Of a DNA stretch of 25,102 nt, positions 9,451 through 17,945 are shown piece after piece. Under the pieces are notes generated by a model that saw only the letters and a list, made by a program, of their open reading frames with translations, was not told where the DNA came from and made no database searches. This DNA is from Patescibacteria group bacterium UBA5532. Lineage in GTDB: Bacteria; Patescibacteriota; Gracilibacteria; BD1-5; UBA2023. Location: NCBI GenBank assembly GCA_002426885.1, contig DINU01000022.1:67217-92318 (forward strand), written 5' to 3'. The position numbers were made by a program, and so were the translations under genes. How positions within the stretch are numbered: the stretch's first letter is position 1; each line of letters begins with the position of its first letter.

Positions 9451-9738
9451 TTACGGTTTTATATTTTTAGAAAGCCAGCGTTCCAATTCTTGCACACTGA
9501 TAATTGTTTCAATAGATCCTTTACTAAATCACATACCTGTTTTTAGTACTTCTGGTGTGAGATCTAGAAATGCCTCAATGGTGGACACCCCATGGTGTCG
9601 TAATTTATGGTTTATTTTATCTCAGAGAGCGAGTCTATTCAGAAAATCTCGTGGACGTTTTTGATTTCTCTGGTCTGGAGCTGAAGAATCTATTCTTGAG
9701 ACTTGATCAGGTAAATAAGAGCGAAAATTTCATCACAT
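9451..9738 (-). CDS. Small protein with RNA polymerase alpha-CTD-like domain
   Basis: This is a 95-residue protein, hidden under the standard code because it begins ATG TGA TGA and has four UGA-glycines. Residues 1-30 are polar and basic and probably disordered. Residues 36-89 resemble the C-terminal domain of RNA polymerase alpha: LALGDKINHKLRHHGVSTIE aligns with the family's L-x-L-(T/S)-V-R-S-x-N-C-L-K-x-x-x-I-x-x-I pattern, then FLDLTPEVLKTGMGFSKGSI with L-x-x-x-T-E-x-x-L-L-K-x-x-N-(F/L)-G-x-K-S-L. It lacks any alpha N-terminal assembly domain, so it is an orphan helix-hairpin-helix-type module. It lies 7 bases after frr and 8 bases before mfd, so it should be cotranscribed with both. A DNA- or transcription-related role is inferred from the fold and from mfd; the assignment needs a profile search. 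Confidence 0.65.
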
Positions 9739-9745
9739 ACTTTTT

Positions 9746-10291
9746 TTACACTTTCATAATTTCTTCCTCTTTTGTCTTGACGATCATATCGATCTCTTTT
9801 ATCGCTTCATCGATGACCTTCTGAAGCTCCTGTTCTTCTGATTTTGCCATATCTTCACTGATTGTTTTTTCGCTTTTTTCTCGATCGATTCTTTTCTTCT
9901 GCTCTTGACGGATCGACCGCACTGCGATCTTCGCTTCCTCCCCCATCATCCCCGCGTTCTTCGAGAGTTCTCGACGACGCTCTTCTGTCGGAGTCGGGAT
10001 CTTGATCATAAGTGTTTCTCCATTATTCTGTGGATTCAGCCCGAGATGTGCATCCGCGATCGCCTTATCTATATCGCGAATCAGTGACTTATCCCACGGT
10101 TGGATCGAGAGCGTCTGCGAATCCATGATTGACACAGCGGCGACATTACGAATCGGAGATGGAGATCCATATGCCATGACGATAATATCTTCGACGATTG
10201 CCGGATTTGCTCTTCAGATCTGGAGTTTCGCGAGTTCTGATCGGAGATGGTTCACGGCTTTTGTGAGTTCATGCGCAGTATTTTCTGACAT
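9746..10291 (-). CDS. frr: Ribosome recycling factor
   Basis: This is a 181-residue protein that, with EF-G, splits the post-termination ribosome. It has the full family layout: N-terminal helix with LTKAVNHLRSELAKLQIGRANP (the glycine is UGA), then VMAYGSPSPIRNVAAVSI, DSQTLSIQPWD, the NGETLMIKIPTPTEERRREL segment, and a C-terminal helix of K/E-rich heptads. The length is normal for the family. It is the first gene of a three-gene operon with the alpha-CTD-like protein and mfd. Confidence 0.95.
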
Positions 10292-10324
10292 AGAAAAGTG
10301 TATTTATAAATAAAAAGTGAAATT

Positions 10325-10352
10325 ATTGTAGTGAAAAGATTCTATAAAACAA
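10325..10352 (-). promoter_or_regulatory. Promoter of frr operon
   Basis: On the minus strand TTGTTT (10347-10352) and TACAAT (10325-10330) are 16 bases apart, 33 bases upstream of the frr ATG. Confidence 0.6.
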
Positions 10353-10360
10353 GAATTTTT

Positions 10361-10389
10361 TTGACAAAGATGGCAAGCTTTTATACAAT
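10361..10389 (+). promoter_or_regulatory. Strong promoter of anchored surface protein
   Basis: TTGACA (10361-10366) and TACAAT (10384-10389) are 17 bases apart, the closest match to consensus in the window. The ATG is 33 bases downstream, and the leader has no Shine-Dalgarno sequence. Confidence 0.8.
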
Positions 10390-10422
10390 ACAAATCGTTT
10401 TTACTCTTAACTCAAAAGTCAT

Positions 10423-11178
10423 ATGAGACTTTCTTCCACCACTTTCCTCGTGTTCAGTGCTCTCGCACTTACAGGAGCGACTACTTTTGCGGCGACTGAT
10501 CAGTACCAGTGACTTTATACATCAGTGAATTGTAGTTCACAGCAATTTTTTGTGGATAATACATGTACACTGTGTTTTGAGTGACAGAGTGTCAGTCCAG
10601 GACAGCGTCTTACAGGACTTTTCGATACTTGGTCGAATACTTCTGGAGGAACACAGGTTATGTATAAGGATGAGCAGGTTATGCCGACACTTCTGAATCT
10701 CGGAAGCTCGACAAACACGAAGTGGTCAGCAGTACCGACTGACGCGACAAAGATGTGGATATATACACCAGAGATTATCTGGATGAACTCGACCGTCGCA
10801 TCTGGAAAACAAGAATATCTTCTCGGAAGCGGACAGACAGTAAAATTTATCCAGCAGGATGTCGGAGCAGGATATACACTTCTGAGTAGTGATGCATCAT
10901 CAGGTGCATTCATCGGAATGGTAAAATTCCCACTCTACTACCACGATCGAAATATTTCGACCTCGACAGATGGAGATAAGCAGTCTCACTTTGAGTGTGT
11001 CGCATACAAGTATGCCGCTCCTACGACTGTCACTCCAAATACAACCACTCCGACAACTCCGACAACTCCAACTGCAGATATGACAGAGCAGGAGACAGGT
11101 CCAGAATCTATGATTCTTATCGCAGCTGCATTCTTCATCGCATTCGGTCTGATGTTCTCTCTCCGAAGAAGAGCGTAA
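10423..11178 (+). CDS. Cell-surface protein with C-terminal anchor
   Basis: This is a 251-residue exported protein with UGA-glycines at residue 30 and further on. Residues 1-24 form a signal peptide ending FAA. The middle (about 25-200) is a globular, Ser/Thr/Gln-rich region with several cysteines (NCSSQQF, NTCTLCFEG) and no recognised family. Residues about 205-222 are a Thr/Pro-rich spacer (TPTTPTTPTAD). The end has the tripartite layout of a sorted or anchored protein: ETGPES, a hydrophobic helix of about 20 residues (MILIAAAFFIAFGLMF), then SLRRRA. The TG-containing motif before the helix resembles a sortase-type signal, but it is not LPXTG. The strong promoter suggests high expression. 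Confidence 0.8.
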
Positions 11179-11196
11179 TCTTCCTCTATACTTCAT

Positions 11197-11224
11197 AAAC
11201 TCGTCCATTTGGACGAGTTTTTTT
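11197..11224 (+). terminator. Intrinsic terminator of surface protein gene
   Basis: AAACTCGTCC (11197-11206) pairs with GGACGAGTTT (11211-11220) around ATTT, then a run of T. Confidence 0.9.
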
Positions 11225-11253
11225 CTGTGCATAAAAGAAAGTGAAAGAAACTT

Positions 11254-11281
11254 TTGACAAGAACGCACCTTTCCCTACAAT
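11254..11281 (+). promoter_or_regulatory. Promoter of tRNA cluster
   Basis: TTGACA (11254-11259) and TACAAT (11276-11281) are 16 bases apart, ending 16 bases before the first tRNA. Confidence 0.75.
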
Positions 11282-11297
11282 GCCATCACTCTGTTAA

Positions 11298-11373
11298 GCG
11301 GGTGTAGCTCAATGGCTAGAGTCCCTGCCTTCCAAGCAGGCTGTTGTGGGTTCGAGTCCCATCGCCCGCTCCA
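11298..11373 (+). tRNA. tRNA-Gly(UCC)
   Basis: A 76-base cloverleaf. The acceptor GCGGGTG pairs with CGCCCGC with one U-G pair. The anticodon stem CCTGC/GCAGG encloses loop CTTCCAA, so the anticodon is UCC, reading GGA/GGG. CCA is encoded. It does not read UGA. Confidence 0.95.
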
Positions 11374-11440
11374 TAAGCTTTACAGAGAGGGTTGTCGGTG
11401 AATATTCAGAAATATACACCGAGAGCTCGTTAATTTTTGT

Positions 11441-11517
11441 GGGCGTATAGCTCAGCTGGTTAGAGCGCGTCTCTGATAAGGACGAGGTCCCTGGTTCAAG
11501 TCCAGGTACGCCCACCA
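11441..11517 (+). tRNA. tRNA-Ile(GAU)
   Basis: A 77-base cloverleaf with acceptor GGGCGTA/TACGCCC, anticodon loop CTGATAA (anticodon GAU) and encoded CCA. It is the second in the cluster. Confidence 0.95.
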
Positions 11518-11526
11518 TGATATTCT

Positions 11527-11603
11527 CGGGAACTGGCGCAATTGGCTAGCGCACATGCTTTGGGAGCATGGGGTTGTGAGTTCGAGTCTCACGTTCCCGA
11601 CCA
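11527..11603 (+). tRNA. tRNA-Pro(UGG)
   Basis: A 77-base cloverleaf with acceptor CGGGAAC/GTTCCCG, anticodon stem CATGC/GCATG enclosing loop TTTGGGA (anticodon UGG) and encoded CCA. Confidence 0.95.
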
Positions 11604-11633
11604 CGGTATTTCAGAAATCAGTGTATTTGCTAC

Positions 11634-11708
11634 GGCGCTATCGTCTAGTGGTTAGGACAGCGGGTTTTCATCCCGTAAACCGGAGTTCGATTCTCCGTAG
11701 CGCTACCA
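11634..11708 (+). tRNA. tRNA-Glu(UUC)
   Basis: A 75-base cloverleaf. The anticodon loop TTTTCAT gives UUC. The acceptor GGCGCTA pairs with TAGCGCT with a terminal G-U pair. CCA is encoded. Confidence 0.92.
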
Positions 11709-11728
11709 ATTCATTCCATATAACACAC

Positions 11729-11763
11729 AGAGCTTGTTTTCTTTGAGGACATGCTCTTTTTTT
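11729..11763 (+). terminator. Terminator of tRNA cluster
   Basis: AGAGC and GCTCT arms, extended by an inner TGT/ACA, enclose an imperfect loop and are followed by a T tract. Confidence 0.65.
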
Positions 11764-11849
11764 ATTTGTAAGAATTTCGTCATCAGTGAGTCTTGCATTT
11801 CCTTTTTTTCGAAAATTCAATATACTCCCTGCGTCACTTTTTTACACCC

Positions 11850-12458
11850 ATGTCTTTGCTTGATCACCACACCAATATCGGAATCGATATTGATGAGACA
11901 CTTGCCTCGGCTTTTTCCCTATGACTTGAGTTTTTTCACTCGGCAGGACATCTCCTGAATATCGAGAAATTCGAGGATATTACAGAAGGGATTTTCAGTG
12001 CTATTCCGGGTGCAAATATCGATCCCGACCTGAATGATACTCTCTGGAATGAGTTCGAAGGTTCGAACATCGTCCATGCTCCGCTGGTCCCGTATGCGCG
12101 GGAGGGGATTACATTTCTCCAGAATCATGGGAAAAATCTCACACTGATCACGTGACGTTCGTCTGAGTCTCCGAACAAGGAGCAGACGTATACATGGATC
12201 GAGAAATATTTTCCAGAAATGATCGAGAAAAATCCGATCTACTTCACGAATAATCTGATACGAAAATCACAGCTCTGCAAAGAACTCGGGATCACTCTTC
12301 TGATCGATGATGTCATCGAGAATGCGATCGATGTGACGAGCAATGGGATTACCTGTATTCTCCTCGAGAGGCCATGGAATCAAGAAAAAATCTTCACACA
12401 TCCACTTCTGATTCGTGTAAAAGACTGGACGGAAGTGCTCGAAGTGCTTACGCGATAG
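11850..12458 (+). CDS. HAD-family nucleotidase (NT5C-like)
   Basis: This is a 202-residue protein of the haloacid dehalogenase superfamily. The catalytic nucleophile motif is GIDIDETL with D13 and D15. Motif II is LITGR with the threonine near 93 (its glycine is UGA), and the C-terminal acidic motif is LLIDDVIENA. The cap is small and the length and spacing resemble cytosolic 5'(3')-deoxyribonucleotidases (PF06941), which remove phosphate from (deoxy)nucleotides. Substrate is not visible in the sequence. A -10-like TATACT (11821-11826) precedes the start. The 3' end overlaps tilS on the other strand by 11 bases. Confidence 0.75.
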
Positions 12459-13407
12459 TGATGACTCATTTCTGCTTTCTCAGAGTGAGGAGCTTCACGC
12501 ACTTCTCAGTGCCTCATCCGGCGGTCGTGATGAAGCGCACGATTTCCGCGATATTTCATTCTCCGAGCCCGATTGTCCCGTTATTTTTTCTCTGGTAGAG
12601 AAGACGCACGATCTCTCGCTGAAGAAATGGCGTTTCCCGCGCGAAATCCGAAGCTGAAAACGTGTTCTCAGGGAAATGTCCGAGCCACTCGAGAACATGC
12701 ATATTTATGAAGGTCGAGACTTCTTCGGTGTACTGGATAAAGTTCTCAAGTGCGCGAGGATATTCTGGATTTATCGTGTAAAATCTCGGAAGTACCTCAT
12801 GACGCAGATAATTTCGCTGGTACTCGGTATCGAGATTGGTCGCATCCTCATGAAATGTAATCACATTTTCCGCTGCAAATCTGGAGATTTCTGCCTTCGT
12901 AGTATGGAGGAACGGACGTACAATCCGAAGTGTTCCATGATATGACTCCGGAAGAAGCGCATGAATCCCATCGAGTTTCGTCCCACGGATCAGATGAAAG
13001 AGTGCAGTCTCGATCCGATCATCGAGATGATGTGCTGTGAGAAGTACCCCGATATTTTCGGTACGACATACTTCCTCGAAAAAAGCATATCGCTCGACTC
13101 GGGCAGTCATCTCGAGACTGTGTCGTGTTTCTTGAGCTTTTGCTCGGATATTTTCCCTGCCGATTCTGTAGGGGATCGCGTACTTCTGACAGTATTCCTC
13201 GACGAGAATCCGATCCTGATCACTCGCATCACCCCGAAGCATGTGATCGAAGTGAAGCACGATAAGAGATTTTTTTTCTCGTATCTGCAGGAGGAGAAAC
13301 AGGAGCGTCATACTATCCACACCTCCACTGACTGCGACTGCGATGCGGTCATGATCTATCCGAAGTGCGTGATATGAAGCGAGAAAAGATTCGTAAAAAG
13401 ATGTCAT
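12448..13407 (-). CDS. tilS: tRNA(Ile)-lysidine synthase
   Basis: This is a 319-residue N-type ATP pyrophosphatase that converts the wobble cytidine of the CAU-anticodon tRNA-Ile into lysidine so that it reads AUA. The P-loop SGGVDS is at 27-32, followed by LHFDHMLRGDAS, the LEMTARVERYAFF segment, LLTAHHLDDRIETALFHLIRGTKLDGI, and RPFLHTTKAEI. The protein ends shortly after AGGGTEKCVKLL, so it has a short C-terminal region, as in the smaller TilS proteins. UGA-glycines lie in the C-terminal part, beginning GEGNIAE, and are needed to reach the TAA. It starts 5 bases after tmk stops, so the two form an operon, and its 3' end overlaps the nucleotidase gene. Confidence 0.92.
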
Positions 13408-13412
13408 CCGAG

Positions 13413-14042
13413 CTAAATATGAAAAAAATCAAGCACTGCTTTTCGCACACGTTCTTCCACCGTTTCCTGATCTGCATTCGCATCAATATGGATCCATTTT
13501 TTCTGAAATTCTGGAAGGCGTGCGATGATCTCATATCCGCGTACGACTTCCTGATAAAATTCCTTCCCCATCCTTTCGAGCTTATCTTTCTGATCATCGA
13601 ATATCCGTGAGAGTGCCGTATCGATCGGCATATCGAGTGAGAGAATGCAGTCGGGCGTGACATCATGGATCGCCATCGCATTGATCGAGGCAACTGTCTC
13701 GATCCCGAGTCATTGCGCATATCCCTGAATTGCAAGTGACGAGAGAAAAGAACGGTCGGAGATGACGATACCCCCATCTTTCAGTATCGGCTTCACGATC
13801 GTATGGAGTGTCTGGGCGCGCGCTGATGCGAAGAGATACACATTCGTCAGAGGGAGCATCTCCTCCGTGTCCCAGGACTCTTGCTGAGCGAGGCGTCGGA
13901 TATCTTCCGCGATCGGCGTCGATCATGGCTCGCGCACGACTCGGACTTCTTTTTCGCGGAATCTCTTCGCGAGAAATGCTCCGAGCTGTTTTGCCTGAGT
14001 TGTCTTTCCTGATCCGACGATGCCCTCGAAGACGATATACAT
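13413..14042 (-). CDS. tmk: Thymidylate kinase
   Basis: This is a 209-residue kinase forming dTDP from dTMP. The P-loop GIVGSGKT is at 7-14 (preceded by YIVFE), followed by REPGSTPIAEDIR, the YLFASARAQ helix and ISDRSFLSSLAIQG (the DR pair of the family). The C-terminus includes LDMPIDTALSRI. The gene is broken at two glycine UGAs in the standard code. The ATG at 14042 gives the usual N-terminus. It is first in an operon with tilS. Confidence 0.92.
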
Positions 14043-14074
14043 GATGATACTGAAAAAAGTAAAAAACTGCTGGC

Positions 14075-14102
14075 ATTGTAGGAAGTTCCTTTTTGAGTTC
14101 AA
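14075..14102 (-). promoter_or_regulatory. Promoter of tmk-tilS
   Basis: On the minus strand TTGAAC (14097-14102) and TACAAT (14075-14080) are 16 bases apart. Confidence 0.65.
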
Positions 14103-14169
14103 GTTTTTTTCTTTTTGCTCTTTTCTCGTTTTGTACGAGCTCCCCCCGCCCCCTTCATGTGGTTTTTCC

Positions 14170-14197
14170 TTGCAAAAACCATTTATATTTCTACAAT
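14170..14197 (+). promoter_or_regulatory. Promoter of murA
   Basis: TTGCAA (14170-14175) and TACAAT (14192-14197) are 16 bases apart, 21 bases before the murA ATG. Confidence 0.65.
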
Positions 14198-14218
14198 TCA
14201 TCCATCTTTTTTTCTTCT

Positions 14219-15475
14219 ATGCTTCACATCGATGGACCACAGTTCCTCTCTGGGACAGTACAGATCTCAGGATCGAAAAATGCGAGTCTCCCGCTTATTG
14301 CTGGATGTCTCCTTTTTACACGTTCGCATATCGAAAATGTTCCACGTATTGGCGATGTTTTTTCCTTCATTTCGATCATCGAGTCGCTCTGAGTCGAGGT
14401 GATATTCGAGTGAAATACACTCACGATGGATACGACTGCCATTTCACTCGAGCACTTCGATATCGAGAAAATCAAGAAAATCCGTGCAGGAATCCTGCTT
14501 CTCCCTGTACTCCTGAAGCGTTTCTGAAAGGTCAGCATGCCTTTTCCAGGATGATGTAATCTCGGAAAACGATCGATCGACGATCACATCGACGGACTGA
14601 CGGCGATAGGATACACGTACACGGGGGATGATAAAATGATCGAATTTTCTGGAGCATTAGCAGAAGGGGATATGACACTCGTGGGAGGATTCGCGGTCAC
14701 AGCGACAGAGAATCTGATCATCGCGAATGCTTTCCGAAAAGGAAAAACGACGATCACACTCGCCGCGATCGAGCCACACGTCATGTGTCTGATCGATATG
14801 TTTCGTACCGCTGGTGTCAATATCCATATCCGATATGATCACACGATCGTCATCGAATGACAGGAAAAAATCCCCAAAGAAATACATACTCGATCGACGT
14901 ATGACTATATCGAGAGTGGGACATTTATTATTCTCGGAGCGCTTGTGAGTCGTGAATATCTCGATATAGAACACGCATGTATCCATGATCTGACTGCTTT
15001 TCTCCTGAAATGTCAGGAGATCGGAGTCCGGTATGAAGTTCGCGATCATGACACGATTCGTGTATTTAACTCACGCGAATATCTGAAAGCGATAAAAGTA
15101 CAGACCAATATTTTCCCAGGATTTCCGACCGATCTTCAGTCTCCTTTTGCTATCCTGATGACGCAAGCAGAGGGAATTTCGCGGATTCATGAGATTCTCT
15201 TCGAGGGGCGTCTGAACTGGCTCATAGAAATCGAAAAAATGAAATGACATGTCGCGATCCTGAATCCGCATGAGGCGATGATCTTCTGACCGATAGCGCT
15301 CCGTGGGGCGACGGTCTCGAGCTGGGATCTCCGTGCGGGAGTCGCGATGATCATCGCAGGGATGCTCGCGCGCGGTCGGACAAGTATCACGAATGTCGAG
15401 TATATCGAGCGTGGATATGAGGATATTCTCGGAAAACTCAGAAAACTCGGAGCGGTCATCGAGCGCGAAGAATAA
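14219..15475 (+). CDS. murA: UDP-GlcNAc 1-carboxyvinyltransferase
   Basis: This is a 418-residue enzyme of the first committed step of peptidoglycan synthesis, moving enolpyruvate from phosphoenolpyruvate to UDP-GlcNAc. Catalytic C113 sits in PFPGGCNLGKRSID; the second glycine before it is UGA. Other family segments: SGSKNASLPLIAG, ENVPRIGDV, GGFAVTATENLIIANAF, YDYIESGTF, FPGFPTDLQSPF, and LRAGVAMIIAGM with NVEYIERGYED near the end. The cysteine is retained rather than replaced by aspartate, which is associated with fosfomycin resistance. The ATG at 14219 starts at the usual position. Confidence 0.95.
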
Positions 15476-15492
15476 GTTTTTCCCTTTTCTCA

Positions 15493-15520
15493 AAAAATCC
15501 CTTCGTGAGAAGGGATTTTT
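15493..15520. terminator. Shared terminator of murA and the small secreted protein
   Basis: AAATCCCTT pairs with AAGGGATTT around CGTGAG, with A and T runs on both sides, so it can work in both directions. Confidence 0.85.
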
Positions 15521-15548
15521 GCACATTATTTTTTCTATTTGTCTTGGA

Positions 15549-16199
15549 CTAGTTCGTGGTCGTACCACTTCCAGCGAATCCTTTATTTCTTCCTCATCTC
15601 TGACCCATAGATTCGAGCTGTGCCTGCGCTTCAGGATAGTTCGCGAGGATCGCGCTCATCTCTGCCTGCTCCTGTGTACGAAGTGCCTCTATCTGAGTAC
15701 GATATGTCTCCCGAACTGCTGTGATCTGATCCTGGACATCTGTCGGAAGTGTCGAGAAGGCTGTATTCATACCAGATCCTGATCCGAAGTCTTCACTATC
15801 ACGTCCACCACGTCCTCACATCATTCCGCCTCACATCATTTTTCCTCCACCTATCTGTGGCATCGTATTTTCGAGCTCTGGATACTGTTCTGTCAGTGCT
15901 TCCATCGCTGTCTGGAACTCTGTCATGAGCGCAGTGCGCTCTTCCTGTGTCGCGCCAGATGAGCTTCGAAGGGCATCCATCTTCGTTCTATATGAATCCA
16001 TGAGATTCTGGAGGGCAGTCGACGCTTCTGTCGATACCGTGCCCGAGAGCGAAGTGGCGATGGACGTGCTATTGCGCGCGCCGAGTCATCGCAGAGATGT
16101 CGAGGATGTCGCACCAGAAGCGGCGTAGATACTGGATCCGATAAGTGCTGTTCCAGTGATGAGGAGTGCTGTCGCTCCGATAAGAATATTTTTTTGCAT
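15549..16199 (-). CDS. Small secreted protein with Met/Gly-rich segment
   Basis: This is a 216-residue exported protein. Residues 1-25 form a signal peptide (MQKNILIGATALLITGTALI, then SIYAAS). Two helical, Glu/Gln/Ala-rich stretches follow (STALQNLMDSYRTKMDALRS and ITAVRETYRTQIEALRTQEQ) on either side of a Met/Gly-rich linker (GGGKMMGGGMMGGRGGR) that contains two UGA-glycines. Paired helices with methionines recall periplasmic metal-resistance or Spy/CpxP-like proteins, but no LTxxQ motif is seen and the family is not established. It ends with TAG. ATG 16199 is chosen over upstream ATG 16268 because the signal peptide begins there. Confidence 0.7.
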
Positions 16200-16429
16200 A
16201 CTGTGTAAAATTATAAAAATAAAAAATAAAAGATAAAAGGTGTGTATAGGAGAAAAGAATGTGATCAAGATTCCTCTTTCTCTGTCTTGGAGAGGATTTC
16301 TCCAGAAGACACAGGTAGTATATCACTCTGAGTTTAAGTGAAGTTAAAATTTATATCACTTCTCTTTTTGCCCCCTGAGACATCCCATCAGAAAAGGGAG
16401 AAAGTATGTATATATTTTTTGACATAAAA

Positions 16430-16460
16430 AAATCCGAGAGAGCAATCTCATCTCGGATTA
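16430..16460 (-). terminator. Intrinsic terminator of hisS
   Basis: AATCCGAGA (16431-16439) pairs with TCTCGGATT (16451-16459), followed on the minus strand by a T run, just after the hisS stop. Confidence 0.85.
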
Positions 16461-16473
16461 AAAATATATTGGA

Positions 16474-17820
16474 TTATTCCTCTTCGTGCGTTTCTGGTAT
16501 CTCCTCTATATAGAGCTTATCTTTACTCGGGTGATAAAAATCGAGATTTTCTTCGCCGATTTGATCGATAATGTACGGGATCAGATCCGAGAGTGGGAGC
16601 TCGATCTGGGTTCATTTTTCCATATTCTTGAGCTGGCAGACTTTTTTCTTCGCTTCCATGATGCCGATAATCGCGACATAGCTCGCACCGACGCGATTCG
16701 CCTTTTTCAGCTGAGCCTTCATACTTGGTGCTCCAAGTCCGAGGAGCGAGTTAATTCCGCGATTCCGAGCTTCGACACTGAGTGGAAGAGAGAGTTTTTT
16801 TGCCTCGTCGCCGAGACTGATCAGAAAGAGCTGAATCGCATCTTTATTTTTTATCTTTACCCCCCGATCGATCATCGCCTCGATCACGCGCTCCGCACCG
16901 AATGCGAATCCGACCGCAGGGATCGCCTGCTTGTATCCGATCGACTTCGAGAGCTGATCGTAGCGACCTCCACCTCCGAAGGCATCCTGTGTCCGTCCCG
17001 ACCCATCGACGAGCTCCCAGACTGTGTGACAGTAGTAGTCGAGTCATCGTACAAGCGTCGGATCTTCCTGGTAGGGAATCTTCAGCAGATCGAGATATTC
17101 TTTCACCCGTGTGTAGAACTCGAGTGATTCGCCCTTCAGATAGTCCGTCATCTTCGGTGCGATCAGAAGGAGCTCACGCACATCTTCACTCTTCGAATCC
17201 AGAAGACGAAGTGGATTTTTCTCGAGACGCGCGAGATCCGTCTCATCGAGGAGATGCTTTCGTGACTCGAAAAAAGACCGGAGTTCCTCGATATATTTTT
17301 CTCGTTCTTTCAGAACTCCGAGCGAATTAATCTTCAGTGTGTACTGTCCCTCGAGTCCGATACCATCGAGGATCGACGTCATGATATGGATCATCTTCGC
17401 ATCGAGAATCGGATCCTGTTCACCGATGATCTCTGCCCCAATCTGATGAAACTGACGGTATCGCCCCTTCTGCGGACGATCATATCGGAAATGGGGCTCG
17501 ATATAGTAGAGTGGAACTGGCTGAGTCTCTGCGAGAAAATTCTCGATGTACGCACGCATGACACCCGGTGTGCTCTCTGGCTTCAGCACGAGATCACGTC
17601 ATTTTTTATCCTTAAATTCGTAGAGCTCCTTCATCACGATATCGCTCGATTCGCCTGTCGAGTGGACGATCAGATCCTTCGCTTCGAGAATCGGCGTCGA
17701 GATACGTGTCAGACCGTTTTTACGGAACTCATGACGAGCGACTTTCTTCAGGAAGGTAAAATATCGCTGATACTCACCGAATATATCTTGCATGCCACGG
17801 ACTTTCTGAGGGATTTCCAT
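16474..17820 (-). CDS. hisS: Histidyl-tRNA synthetase
   Basis: This is a 448-residue class II synthetase. The N-terminus is MEIPQKVRGMQDIFGEY. Motif 2 is present in EPHFRYDRPQKGRYRQFHQIG; the His-specific LVRGLDYY has its glycine as UGA; the glycine-rich GGGGRYDQL and motif 3 AVGFAFGAER follow. The C-terminal anticodon-binding domain shows LFLISLG. ATG 17820 is preferred over ATG 17862 because the extra 14 residues are hydrophobic and the -10 element lies inside them. A terminator follows directly. Confidence 0.95.
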
Positions 17821-17842
17821 ACAAATAATAAAGAATACTTCT

Positions 17843-17870
17843 AATATAGGAAAAACGGGCATGAAAGCAA
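17843..17870 (-). promoter_or_regulatory. Promoter of hisS
   Basis: On the minus strand TTGCTT (17865-17870) and TATATT (17843-17848) are 16 bases apart, 22 bases before the ATG at 17820. Confidence 0.65.
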
Positions 17871-17903
17871 ATCGAAAAATGAGTTGACAGATATGTATTT
17901 ATT

Positions 17904-17923
17904 ATTGTGATTGTAATCACAAT
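17904..17923. promoter_or_regulatory. Perfect palindrome resembling a CRP/FNR-family operator
   Basis: ATTGTGATT (17904-17912), then GT, then AATCACAAT (17915-17923) is a perfect 9-bp inverted repeat. It contains TGTGA-N6-TCACA, the classical CRP half-sites and spacing. It lies 22 bases before the 202-aa ORF, just after a TTGACA (17884-17889), and upstream of the divergent hisS promoter. Operator function is inference. Confidence 0.5.
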
Positions 17924-17945
17924 TTACTTTTTTATTTTTCTGACC

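Noticed and set aside
12448..12458. Overlap of nucleotidase and tilS ends as a possible regulatory antisense
   Set aside because: An 11-base tail-to-tail overlap is common in compact genomes and needs no special explanation.
16486..17127. 213-aa plus-strand frame
   Set aside because: Antisense of hisS; the minus strand encodes class II synthetase motifs.
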